From an uncultured Acidobacteriota bacterium (GTDB lineage Bacteria > Acidobacteriota > Vicinamibacteria > Vicinamibacterales > SCN-69-37): a DNA stretch of 7,405 nt. Positions 1-6,060 of this stretch are shown one piece after another. The stretch lies in NCBI GenBank assembly GCA_937880585.1, contig CALFMR010000498.1:1-7405 (forward strand). Reading direction: 5' to 3'. The notes beneath the pieces were generated by a model. The model made no database searches, was not told the origin of the DNA, and saw nothing but the letters and a program-made list of their open reading frames with translations. Position numbers and translations under genes: made by a program. The first letter of the stretch is position 1, and each line of letters opens with the position of its first letter.

Positions 1-1
1 C

Positions 2-58
2 TATCCCGACCTGGAATCGGAACGCCGCATGCTGACCGCCACCACCATCGGCGAAGCG
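2..58 (+). pseudogene. MoxR-type AAA ATPase fragment (partial)
   Basis: The second forward frame, open at the left edge, reads YPDLESERRMLTATTIGEAT. This resembles the segment of MoxR-family AAA+ ATPases (chaperone-like ATPases often next to von Willebrand-domain proteins) where a conserved YP-(D/E) stretch precedes an E-R-x-(I/M/L)-L helix and a TTG-like turn. Only about 19 residues are visible, with no Walker motif, so the call rests on pattern memory alone. The similarity stops near base 58-60, where recognisable coding shifts to another frame and another family. It has no link to the genes downstream and looks like a scrap joined to the contig end. It could also be a chance resemblance. 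Confidence 0.4.
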
Positions 59-60
59 AC

Positions 61-300
61 TGTTGGGTGTTCGGTCTCGACCGCAACATCTACATGCGCA
101 AGTTCTGCTGGACGCCCATCGAGCGGCATGTGATGGTGAGGGGCACGGCTTCTCCGGACGACCCGACGCTGAAAGACTACTGGGCGAAGCGGCGCACGGT
201 GAAAGCCGGCAAGCTGGACCAGTGGGACCGGAAAGCGTTGGCTCTGCGGCAGCGCGGTCTGTGTCCTGTCTGCGGCGAGTCGATTGTCGAGGAGGAGTCA
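61..300 (+). pseudogene. Group II intron reverse transcriptase/maturase, C-terminal fragment cut inside HNH domain
   Basis: In the first forward frame, bases 61-300 encode a recognisable C-terminal stretch of a group II intron-encoded protein (reverse transcriptase, maturase and HNH endonuclease). It has an aromatic W-V-F start, then KFCWTPIERHVMV, the SPDDPTLKDYW block, and RQRGLCPVCGES with the paired cysteines of the HNH zinc site at 262-273. In intact family members the His-His-Ile and Pro-Arg-x-x-Gly-Gly part of the HNH motif follows within about 10-15 residues. Here it is absent and the frame runs straight into EF-4 sequence. The reverse transcriptase and maturase domains, the intron RNA and a domain V-like hairpin are also missing, so this is a fragment and not an inserted intron. 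The frame is open from base 1 through 1650, so an automatic caller may report a false 527-residue protein starting at the GTG at 67. Confidence 0.8.
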
Positions 301-309
301 GAAGGCAAC

Positions 310-1650
310 TACGCCGACGGAGCCATCCTCGCGAGCGCGAAGGAAGGCCGCGGCGTGCCCGAGATCCTCGAGGCCATCGTCTCGCTCCTCCCGCCGCCGG
401 CGGGCGATCCCGACGCGCCGCTCAAGGCGCTCATCTTCGACTCGTGGTACGACGCGTACCGCGGCGTGGTGATCCTCGCGCGCGTCATCGACGGCGTCCT
501 GCGGCCCGGCATGAAGATTCGCCTGATGGCGACCGGCCAGGAGTTTCCCGTCGACCAGATCGGCGTGTTCACGCCCAAGCCCGTGCCGGTCGCCGAGTTC
601 GGCGTCGGCGAGGTCGGGTTCCTCGTCGCCAACATCAAGACCGTCACCGACGCGAAGGTGGGCGATACGATCACCGATGCCGCGCGGCCGGCGGCCACGC
701 CGTTTCCGGGCTTCAAGGAACTGAAGCCGATGGTGTTCGCGGGCCTCTATCCCGTCGAGGCCTCCGAGTATCCCGAGCTGCGCGACGCACTCGAGAAGCT
801 GCGGCTGAACGACGCGTCGTTCTTCTTCGAGCCCGAGAGCTCGGCGGCGCTCGGCTTCGGCTTCCGCTGCGGCTTCCTCGGTCTTCTGCACATGGAGATC
901 GTCCAGGAGCGGCTCGAGCGCGAGTTCAACATGGACCTCGTGACGACCGCGCCGGGCGTCCTGTACCGCGTGACGACGACCGACGGCGTGGTGACCGAGA
1001 TCGACAGCCCGGCCAAGCTGCCCGATCCCGGCCGCATCGACACGATCGAGGAGCCCGTCATCACGGCGACGATGCTGACGCCGTCGACGCACGTGGGCGC
1101 GATTCTCGAGCTGTGCCAGGAGAAGCGCGGCATCCAGAAGGGCCTGGAGTACCTCTCGGCCGACCGCGTGCTCGTCACCTACGAACTGCCGTTCAACGAG
1201 GTCGTCCTCGACTTCTACGACCGGCTGAAGACGATCTCGCGCGGGTACGCGTCGCTCGACTATCACGTGACCGGTTACTGGGCGTCGCCGCTCGTCAAGC
1301 TGGACATCCTCGTCAACGGCGAGCCGGTCGACGCGCTGTCGATCATCGTGCACGAGGACACGGCCTACGCGCGCGGCCGCGCGCTTGCGGCCAAGATGCG
1401 CGAGCTCATCCCGCGGCAGATGTTCGAGGTCGCCATCCAGGCGGCCATCGGCAGCCGTATCGTGGCGCGCGAGACGGTCAAGGCGCTCAGAAAGAACGTC
1501 CTCGCCAAGTGCTACGGCGGCGACATCTCGCGCAAACGGAAGCTGCTCGAGAAGCAGAAGGAAGGGAAGAAGCGGATGAAGCGCGTCGGCCGCGTCGAGA
1601 TCCCGCAGGAGGCGTTTCTGGCCGTGCTCAAAGTGGGGCAGGACGAATGA
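310..1650 (+). CDS. lepA: Elongation factor 4 (LepA), N-terminally truncated
   Basis: This encodes a ribosome-associated translational GTPase that acts on the 70S ribosome in the cytoplasm and aids translation or ribosome assembly under stress. About 440 residues match EF-4 from the G5 motif (ASAKEG, 331-348) to the end. Domain II starts near 421 (LKALIFDSWYD). Domain III holds FFFEPESSAALGFGFRCGFLGLLHMEI (about 820-900). The EF-G-like domain V follows from about 1048. The EF-4-specific C-terminal domain ends with KCYGGDISRKRKLLEKQKEG (about 1507-1566). Intact EF-4 has about 600 residues, so roughly 155-160 N-terminal residues are missing, including the P-loop, both switches and NKxD. An intron-maturase scrap sits in their place, in frame, with the join between about 300 and 325. 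As it stands it could not bind GTP. The stop overlaps the lepB start, an arrangement like the lepA-lepB operon of E. coli. Confidence 0.95.
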   Translation, partial: YADGAILASAKEGRGVPEILEAIVSLLPPPAGDPDAPLKALIFDSWYDAYRGVVILARVIDGVLRPGMKIRLMATGQEFPVDQIGVFTPKPVPVAEFGVGEVGFLVANIKTVTDAKVGDTITDAARPAATPFPGFKELKPMVFAGLYPVEASEYPELRDALEKLRLNDASFFFEPESSAALGFGFRCGFLGLLHMEIVQERLEREFNMDLVTTAPGVLYRVTTTDGVVTEIDSPAKLPDPGRIDTIEEPVITATMLTPSTHVGAILELCQEKRGIQKGLEYLSADRVLVTYELPFNEVVLDFYDRLKTISRGYASLDYHVTGYWASPLVKLDILVNGEPVDALSIIVHEDTAYARGRALAAKMRELIPRQMFEVAIQAAIGSRIVARETVKALRKNVLAKCYGGDISRKRKLLEKQKEGKKRMKRVGRVEIPQEAFLAVLKVGQDE

Positions 1651-2306
1651 CGCGTCGCTCCGCTTCGCCGCCGAAGAAGTCCGTCGTCCGCGAGTACTTC
1701 GAGTCGCTCGTCGTCGCCGTCATCCTCGCGCTGTTCGTCCGGACGTGGGTGTTCCAGGCGTTCAAGATCCCGTCCGGGTCGATGGAGCAGAACCTACTCA
1801 TCGGCGACCATCTCATCGTGAACAAGATGGAGCTGGCGCCGACGGCCAACGCGCTCGAGCGCGTCGTGCTGCCGCATCGTGACGTCCGGCGCGGCGACAT
1901 CGTCGTGTTCAAGTCGCCTCAACAGCCGGACCGCGACCTGATCAAGCGCGTCATCGGGCTGCCGGGCGAGCGGATCGAGATGCGGCGCAAACGCGTCTAC
2001 GTCGACGGGCAGGCGCTCAACGAGCCCTACGTCCAATTCCTCGAGCCTCCGCCACCAGACGATGCGCCCGAGCACGCAAACGATCTCCGCGAGACCTACG
2101 GTCCGGTCACCGTGCCCGCCGGGCAGTACTTCATGATGGGCGACAACCGCGACGACTCGGAGGACAGCCGCTATTGGGGCTTCCTGCCCGAGGACTACAT
2201 CAAGGGCCGAGCGATGTTCATCTACTTCTCGATCGCCGATGGATCGCCTGGCAGCGGCGGCTTCGCCGGCGTCCGCTGGGGACGTCTGCTGCGGCGCGTG
2301 CGCTGA
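1647..2306 (+). CDS. lepB: Signal peptidase I
   Basis: Membrane-bound serine protease of 219 residues that removes signal peptides from exported proteins on the outer face of the inner membrane. One transmembrane helix lies at about residues 21-37 (LVVAVILALFVRTWVF). The catalytic Ser45 is in PSGSMEQNLLIGD and the general-base Lys100 in DLIKRVIGLPGE. The conserved box GDNRDDSEDSRYWGF is at 165-179. All family boxes are present, so it looks functional. The ATG shares ATGA with the lepA stop and has a GGGGCAGGA ribosome-binding-like stretch about 3 bases upstream, which supports translational coupling. The same frame is open far upstream as a shadow of lepA, but the protein starts at 1647. It probably depends on transcription from upstream of lepA, outside the window. 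A single membrane helix is the common layout in non-enteric bacteria. Confidence 0.96.
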   Translation: MTRRSASPPKKSVVREYFESLVVAVILALFVRTWVFQAFKIPSGSMEQNLLIGDHLIVNKMELAPTANALERVVLPHRDVRRGDIVVFKSPQQPDRDLIKRVIGLPGERIEMRRKRVYVDGQALNEPYVQFLEPPPPDDAPEHANDLRETYGPVTVPAGQYFMMGDNRDDSEDSRYWGFLPEDYIKGRAMFIYFSIADGSPGSGGFAGVRWGRLLRRVR

Positions 2307-2338
2307 GGAAAGTAAGAGCCAGGGGGTAATCAGCGCGC
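2298..2338. repeat. Inverted repeat spanning the convergent lepB and yggS stop codons
   Basis: Arms 2298-2306 (GTGCGCTGA) and 2330-2338 (TCAGCGCGC) pair over 9 positions, one of them G.T, around a 23-base loop. Each arm contains one of the facing stop codons. The loop is the whole 23-base gap between the genes. There is no T-run on either side, so it is not a classical intrinsic terminator. It could act as a weak bidirectional stem between convergent genes or be chance in GC-rich DNA. Confidence 0.25.
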
Positions 2339-3028
2339 TCCGAAGATCGCGCTGCCGACGCGGACGATCGTCGCGCCTTCTTCGACCGCGACCTCGAAGT
2401 CGCCGCTCATGCCCATCGACAGGTCGCGCAGGCGATCTGGCGGCACGCCGCCCGCGACGAGCTCGTCGCGCACCGCGCGCAGCCGCTGGAACCACGGGCG
2501 CGAATCTTCGGCGCGTTCCGGCGCCGGTGGGACGAGCATGAGGCCTCTCAGCTCGACGCTTGGCGTCTCGACGGCGGCGTCCACGACGCGCCGGACGGCA
2601 TCGGATGCGGCCCCGTGCTTGGTCGTCTCGTGAGCCAGATCGACCTGCACGAGCACGCGGACGATGCGTCCCGCCTCGTTCGCTGCAGCGCCAACACGTG
2701 CGACGAGATCCGCGGAGTCGATCGACTGAATCCAGTGGAACGCGGCTGCGGCCTTGCGGGCCTTGTTCGACTGCAGATGACCGACGAGGTGCCACTCGAG
2801 ATCGAGATCGGCGAGCGCCTCGATCTTCGGCATGGACTCCTGCACGCGGTTCTCGGCGAACGCGCGTTGACCGGCGGCGGCTGCCGCACGCACGGCCTCG
2901 GCCGCGAAGGTCTTGGAGACGGCGACGAGCTGGATGTCGGATGGGGAACGTCCGACGCGGTGCGCCGCCGCGGTCAGGCGGCGGCGTACCGCGTCGAGAC
3001 GGCTGGCAATGGCCGCGTCGGCCGGCAT
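2330..3028 (-). CDS. yggS: YggS/PROSC-family pyridoxal phosphate homeostasis protein
   Basis: Cytoplasmic PLP-binding protein of 232 residues with a single alanine-racemase-like TIM barrel. It is thought to buffer or deliver PLP and to affect amino-acid and vitamin B6 balance, with no clear enzymatic activity known for the family. Visible family motifs are LVAVSKT with the PLP-binding Lys39, AFAENRVQE (57-64), WHLVGHLQSNK (79-89), the ETTKHG block (134-139), RGLM (161-164), and the C-terminal LSMGMSGDFEVAVEEGATIVRVGSAIFG region (203-230), which holds the phosphate-binding residues. Length is normal for the family. The ATG follows the TPR gene's TAA after one base, and I see no strong Shine-Dalgarno sequence of its own, so it is probably coupled to that gene. 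It ends 23 bases from the convergent lepB stop. Another PLP protein, glyA, lies upstream on the same strand. Confidence 0.95.
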   Translation of the reverse strand: MPADAAIASRLDAVRRRLTAAAHRVGRSPSDIQLVAVSKTFAAEAVRAAAAAGQRAFAENRVQESMPKIEALADLDLEWHLVGHLQSNKARKAAAAFHWIQSIDSADLVARVGAAANEAGRIVRVLVQVDLAHETTKHGAASDAVRRVVDAAVETPSVELRGLMLVPPAPERAEDSRPWFQRLRAVRDELVAGGVPPDRLRDLSMGMSGDFEVAVEEGATIVRVGSAIFGAR

Positions 3029-3029
3029 G

Positions 3030-4016
3030 TTACTGCATCGTGTCGAGGATGGACTTCGCCGTCGCCGCGTTCGGCCCCGTTGGCGCGAGCTGTAGGTACT
3101 TCTGCAGCGCCGCCTTGGCGTCGGCCACGTTGCCCTCGTTCACGAGGCACATGCCGTAGTAGTACTGCGCCTCGGCCATGTCGGGCTTGAGCTGGATGGC
3201 CTTCTGGAACTGTTCCTTGGCCTCGGCGATCTTCGACTGGTTCCAGAAGATGACGCCCGCGTTGAAGAGCGACGTGGCGTCAGCGGGGCCGCCCGACGCG
3301 CCGCGGATGGCCATCGCCTTCTGGCTCATCTGACCGGCCTGGTCGAACTTGCGCTGGCCGTTGTACAGGTTGGCCAGGGCGTCGTAGGCGTCGGCCGCCT
3401 GCGCCGCCTGCGGATCGATCTCGGCGGCCTTGAGGTACGACTTCTCGGCGTTGTCCGCATCCGATTTCTTGAGGTACGCATCGCCCAACTGCAGATAGCA
3501 CTCCGAGCACTTTTCGTCCTTGGCGATCTGCCCGTTGAGCTTCGTGATGGCGTCATCGTACGAGCCGGCGGCCATGTCCGCCTTGACGTCGGTGAACAGC
3601 TTCTGCAGTGCGGCCTGTGCCTTCTGCTCGGCCGACGGCTCACCGTTCCCCCCGGCCGCGCCGCCCTCACGAATGACGATGTCGGGCACGACCGTGGTCG
3701 AGCCCAACTGGACGTCGACGTTGGCGGCGATGCCGGCGAGGTTGCCCTTCTTGGCCGTTACGTTCCAGCGCCCTTGCACCGCCTGGAGTCCGGCGCGAAT
3801 GAATTCGCCCTTGTCGTCGGTCTTGCCCGTGAAGTGCAGATTGAGCTCGCCCGTGAAGTCGAACGTGAGGTCGGCTCCCGCAACGGGCTTGCCCGCTTCG
3901 TCGACGACGCGTCCTTTGATTGTGCCAAGCTGCGCATACGCCGGGACGGCCGCAGCGATGAACGCCGCCGCCACGAGTCCCGCGAACACGCCGCGAGCGA
4001 AAAACCTGCCGTTCAT
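3030..4016 (-). CDS. Exported carboxypeptidase-regulatory-like/TPR repeat protein
   Basis: A 328-residue protein of unknown specific function. Residues 1-28 form a typical signal peptide: Arg at 4 and 8, a hydrophobic core at about 10-24, and an AYA site before Gln29. No lipobox cysteine is present, so a soluble periplasmic or secreted form is likely. Residues 30-115 look like a carboxypeptidase-regulatory or CNA-B-like beta-sandwich (TIKGRVVDEAGKPVAGADLTF, then TDDKGEFIRAGL). A Gly-rich linker at 118-126 leads to TPR-like helices from about 137. The clearest repeats are 174-201 (YLQLGDAYLKK to KAAEIDP), 208-237, 248-278 and 282-312. A CxxC pair lies at Cys170 and Cys173 just before the first good repeat. 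Such proteins usually act as binding scaffolds, but the partner cannot be read from the sequence. The start is fixed by a strong AGGAGGA and the signal peptide. It is tightly coupled to yggS. Confidence 0.88.
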   Translation of the reverse strand: MNGRFFARGVFAGLVAAAFIAAAVPAYAQLGTIKGRVVDEAGKPVAGADLTFDFTGELNLHFTGKTDDKGEFIRAGLQAVQGRWNVTAKKGNLAGIAANVDVQLGSTTVVPDIVIREGGAAGGNGEPSAEQKAQAALQKLFTDVKADMAAGSYDDAITKLNGQIAKDEKCSECYLQLGDAYLKKSDADNAEKSYLKAAEIDPQAAQAADAYDALANLYNGQRKFDQAGQMSQKAMAIRGASGGPADATSLFNAGVIFWNQSKIAEAKEQFQKAIQLKPDMAEAQYYYGMCLVNEGNVADAKAALQKYLQLAPTGPNAATAKSILDTMQ

Positions 4017-4020
4017 AACA

Positions 4021-4027
4021 TCCTCCT
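4021..4027 (-). promoter_or_regulatory. Shine-Dalgarno site of the TPR gene
   Basis: AGGAGGA on the minus strand, with four bases between it and the ATG at 4016. It is the strongest ribosome-binding site in the window. It fixes the TPR protein start and suggests this gene is translated independently of the helicase upstream. Confidence 0.7.
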
Positions 4028-4047
4028 CGAGATCACACCTGCACGTC

Positions 4048-4075
4048 AGTTTACAACGAGCCGACCGGCCGTCGA
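4048..4075 (-). promoter_or_regulatory. Candidate sigma70-like promoter for TPR-yggS
   Basis: In the 70-base gap between the helicase stop and the TPR start, TCGACG (4075-4070) and TAAACT (4053-4048) are 16 bases apart, each matching 4 of 6 consensus positions. The second box is the only AT-richer patch in the gap. A start near 4041 would leave a leader of about 25 bases containing the Shine-Dalgarno site. The match is weak and promoter consensus in this lineage is uncertain. Confidence 0.25.
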
Positions 4076-4086
4076 GCGTCCACGGC

Positions 4087-6060
4087 TCAGGCGAAGAAGC
4101 GGCGGATCGTCTCGAGATCGGCAGTCACCGGCGCCGGCGGCATCGAGGCCAGGAACCGGCGACCGTACGACATGCGCGTCAGGCGCGGGTCGAGAACCGC
4201 CAGGACGCCGCGGTCGTTGCGCGTCCGAATGAGCCGTCCCAGTCCTTGGAGCAGAGTCAGGGTGGCCTGCGGCACCTGATAGTCGTGGAACGGATGGCCG
4301 CCCCGGGCCGCGACCGCTTCGAGGCGCGCCGCCACCAGCGGATCGCCCGGTGAGGCAAATGGCAGCCGGTCGATGATCACGCAGCTCAACGCGTCGCCCG
4401 CGACATCGACGCCCTGCCAGAAGCTCGACGTTGCCAGGAGCACCGCGTGCGGCGTCGCGCGGAAATCGCGCAGGAGCGCGGTTCGCGGCGCCGTGCCCTG
4501 CACGAAGAGCGGCCACCGGACGCGCGCGTCGAGCGCCGCGCGCACGGCGTGAAGCGCGGCATAGGACGTGAACAGCACGAACGCACGCCCGTTCGTGCAT
4601 TCGAGGATGGCGGCCACGCGGCGCGCGGCCGCCGCGTTGAAGTCGGGTGAGCGCGGATCGGGAAGGTCCGTCGGCAGGTACAGCACGGACTGTGACGCGT
4701 AGTCGAATTCCGACGGCAATCGCAGCGTGGACGCGCTGTCGGCACCGAAGCGTGCCACGGCGTAGTCGAACGACCCGTCGACGGCGAGCGTCGCCGACGT
4801 CAGGACGGTCGCGTGTCGCTGCCCGATGACGTGCTCGCGGATGAGCGACGCGGCGTCGATCGGCGCGGCCCGGAGCGCCACGCTCCGGCCTCGCGCCTCC
4901 GCGAATCGCACGTAGCGCTCGTCGTCGCTCGCGACGACGAGCGCGAGGTCTTCGCGCAAGGCCCCGACCCGGGCGCGAAGCGCGGCGAGCGCATCGCGCC
5001 CGGACGAGGCCGACGCGAGCGCGTCGGCCAGCACGGCGAGCGACGCGTCCAGGTCTTCGCGCATCGGCTGCCAGTCGCGGGCGAGGTCGCCCGTGACTGA
5101 CCGCCGCTCGCCACGGCGCGCGCCAGCGGCCATGGCGAGACGCGCGGCGTCGAACAGGCGCCGCGCGTCGAACGCGGCGTCGTCGAGCGCCGAGCGGAGA
5201 CCGGCGGCCGTCGACGTGTCGACGGCCGCGGTCTCGGCGACCGTCCGCTTCACGTCGCGCTCGAGCTCATCGACGCGCGCCGCGCTCAGCGACACGCCGA
5301 AGTACTGCGTGACGACGTCCTCGATCTGGTGCGCTTCGTCGATGACGGCCAGGTCGCACTCCGGGATGACCGCGCCGAACTCTCCCTGCCGCACCGACGC
5401 ATCCGCGCACAGCAGGTGATGGTTGACGATGACGATGTCGGATTCGGCGGCGCGCTCGCGCATCCGCGTGACGAAGCAGGCGGCGTAGGCGGGGCAGTCA
5501 CGGCCGAGGCACTGATCGCTCGTCGCCGTGAGCTCGCTCCAGAACGGTAGATCGTCCGGGAGATCGTCGATCTCCGTCCGGTCGCCTGTCTCGGTGACGC
5601 CGCGCCATTCAGCGACCTGTTCGAGCACCGCGCGTTCGGCAGGCGGCAGCGCCGCTTCGACCTCGCGGAGCCGTTCGAACCGGTGCAGGCACAGGTAGTT
5701 CGTGCGCCCCTTCATGTACGTCGCGCGCACGTTGCGCCCGAGCGCGTGCGTGAGCGACGGCAGATCCTTATGGAAGATTTGATCCTGGAGCGTGCGCGTG
5801 CCCGTCGAGACAAGGACGCGCCGGCCATCGAGCATGGCTGGCACCAGATAGGCGACTGTCTTGCCGGTGCCAGTCCCCGCCTCGACGACGAGCACGCCAC
5901 CGTCGACGAACGCCGCCGCCACGGCCGCGGCCATCTGCCGCTGGCCGGGGCGCGACTCGAAGCCCTCGAACGCGCGCGCGAAGGGCCCGGTGTCGGCGAG
6001 GGCGTCGCCGACCGCGTCGATCAGTCCGCGAGCGACGGGTACAGCGGGAACGTCCGGCAC
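4087..6060 (-). CDS. DinG/YoaA-like (XPD-type) ATP-dependent DNA helicase with Fe-S cluster
   Basis: Superfamily 2 5'-3' DNA helicase of 657 residues, expected to unwind R-loops, D-loops or damaged forks in DNA repair. Walker A is AGTGTGKT (61-68). Cys124, Cys184, Cys189 and Cys195 are spaced like the 4Fe-4S cluster ligands. The Walker B/DEAH box is at 241-244. A variable Ala/Arg/Asp-rich Arch-like region covers about 255-410. The second motor domain carries TSATL (421-425), FVLFTSYAALHAV (494-506), SSFWQGVDVAG (545-555) and the arginine-finger motif QGLGRLIRT (605-613). No N-terminal exonuclease domain is present, so it fits the YoaA/DinG type. The start is a GTG at 6060 overlapping the glyA end by 40 bases. 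No ATG lies nearby, and the CTG at 6024 touching the glyA stop is an alternative. Coupling to glyA is likely. The Arch-coding part holds an unusual cluster of inverted repeats. Confidence 0.94.
   Translation of the reverse strand: MPDVPAVPVARGLIDAVGDALADTGPFARAFEGFESRPGQRQMAAAVAAAFVDGGVLVVEAGTGTGKTVAYLVPAMLDGRRVLVSTGTRTLQDQIFHKDLPSLTHALGRNVRATYMKGRTNYLCLHRFERLREVEAALPPAERAVLEQVAEWRGVTETGDRTEIDDLPDDLPFWSELTATSDQCLGRDCPAYAACFVTRMRERAAESDIVIVNHHLLCADASVRQGEFGAVIPECDLAVIDEAHQIEDVVTQYFGVSLSAARVDELERDVKRTVAETAAVDTSTAAGLRSALDDAAFDARRLFDAARLAMAAGARRGERRSVTGDLARDWQPMREDLDASLAVLADALASASSGRDALAALRARVGALREDLALVVASDDERYVRFAEARGRSVALRAAPIDAASLIREHVIGQRHATVLTSATLAVDGSFDYAVARFGADSASTLRLPSEFDYASQSVLYLPTDLPDPRSPDFNAAAARRVAAILECTNGRAFVLFTSYAALHAVRAALDARVRWPLFVQGTAPRTALLRDFRATPHAVLLATSSFWQGVDVAGDALSCVIIDRLPFASPGDPLVAARLEAVAARGGHPFHDYQVPQATLTLLQGLGRLIRTRNDRGVLAVLDPRLTRMSYGRRFLASMPPAPVTADLETIRRFFA
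4915..4944. repeat. Perfect 14-bp inverted repeat, 2-base spacer, in the helicase gene
   Basis: Arms GCGCTCGTCGTCGC (4915-4928) and GCGACGACGAGCGC (4931-4944) are exact reverse complements around TC. It codes for ALVVASDDER (residues 373-382) in the variable region. The symmetry is in codon phase, so complementary codon pairs (GCG/CGC, CTC/GAG, GTC/GAC) can partly explain it. A smaller 8-bp hairpin with a 3-base loop lies just before it at 4870-4888. Confidence 0.7.
5008..5029. repeat. Perfect 10-bp inverted repeat, 2-base spacer, in the helicase gene
   Basis: Arms GGCCGACGCG (5008-5017) and CGCGTCGGCC (5020-5029) surround AG. It lies in the Arch-like coding region, and the symmetry is not in codon phase. 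It belongs to a cluster of similar repeats from 4870 to 5235. Confidence 0.6.
5072..5099. repeat. 13-bp inverted repeat with one mismatch, 2-base spacer, in the helicase gene
   Basis: Arms CAGTCGCGGGCGA (5072-5084) and TCGCCCGTGACTG (5087-5099) pair at 12 of 13 positions, the exception being a G.T pair at 5077/5094, around GG. It codes for residues about 321-330 (SVTGDLARDW) of the helicase. Confidence 0.65.
5139..5169. repeat. Perfect 11-bp inverted repeat, 9-base spacer, in the helicase gene
   Basis: Arms GACGCGCGGCG (5139-5149) and CGCCGCGCGTC (5159-5169) flank TCGAACAGG, which can add a G.T and a C-G pair inside. It lies between two tighter inverted repeats in the same coding segment. 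Confidence 0.55.
5197..5235. repeat. 18-bp near-perfect palindrome with 2-base spacer in the helicase gene
   Basis: This is the longest inverted repeat I saw in the window. An inner 11-bp stem pairs 5205-5215 (CGGCCGTCGAC) with 5218-5228 around GT. After one bulged G at 5204, an outer 7-bp stem pairs 5197-5203 (GAGACCG) with 5229-5235 (CGGTCTC). It codes for ETAAVDTSTAAGL (residues 276-288), a low-complexity stretch of the helicase's variable region. The symmetry is out of codon phase, so matching codons do not explain it simply. Confidence 0.75.

Noticed and set aside
61..330. Intact group II intron inserted in lepA
   Set aside because: There is no complete ORF, no intron RNA domains, no domain V hairpin and no upstream lepA exon in the window.
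298..1353. 351-codon antisense open frame over lepA
   Set aside because: Composition mirrors GC-rich codons of lepA and no family is recognisable; lepA similarity is unambiguous on the other strand.
1369..1384. Perfect 16-base palindrome in lepA
   Set aside because: It is a GC-only run (8-base arms) coding for a conserved Ala-Arg-Gly-Arg-Ala stretch and is expected as background in this composition.
63..1646. Long forward open frame upstream of and in frame with lepB
   Set aside because: It is an Arg/Ala-rich shadow of lepA in another frame; only the part from the ATG at 1647 is signal peptidase.
1794..2795. 333-codon minus-strand open frame over lepB and yggS
   Set aside because: It overlaps two clear genes in different frames, is Arg-rich and has no motif.
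4017..4086. Riboswitch or small RNA in the gap before the TPR gene
   Set aside because: At 70 bases, with no conserved aptamer pattern or strong stem, only a weak promoter and a Shine-Dalgarno site can be supported.
3520..4353. 277-codon plus-strand open frame over the TPR and helicase genes
   Set aside because: It is an antisense shadow with no motif, crossing two well-supported genes.
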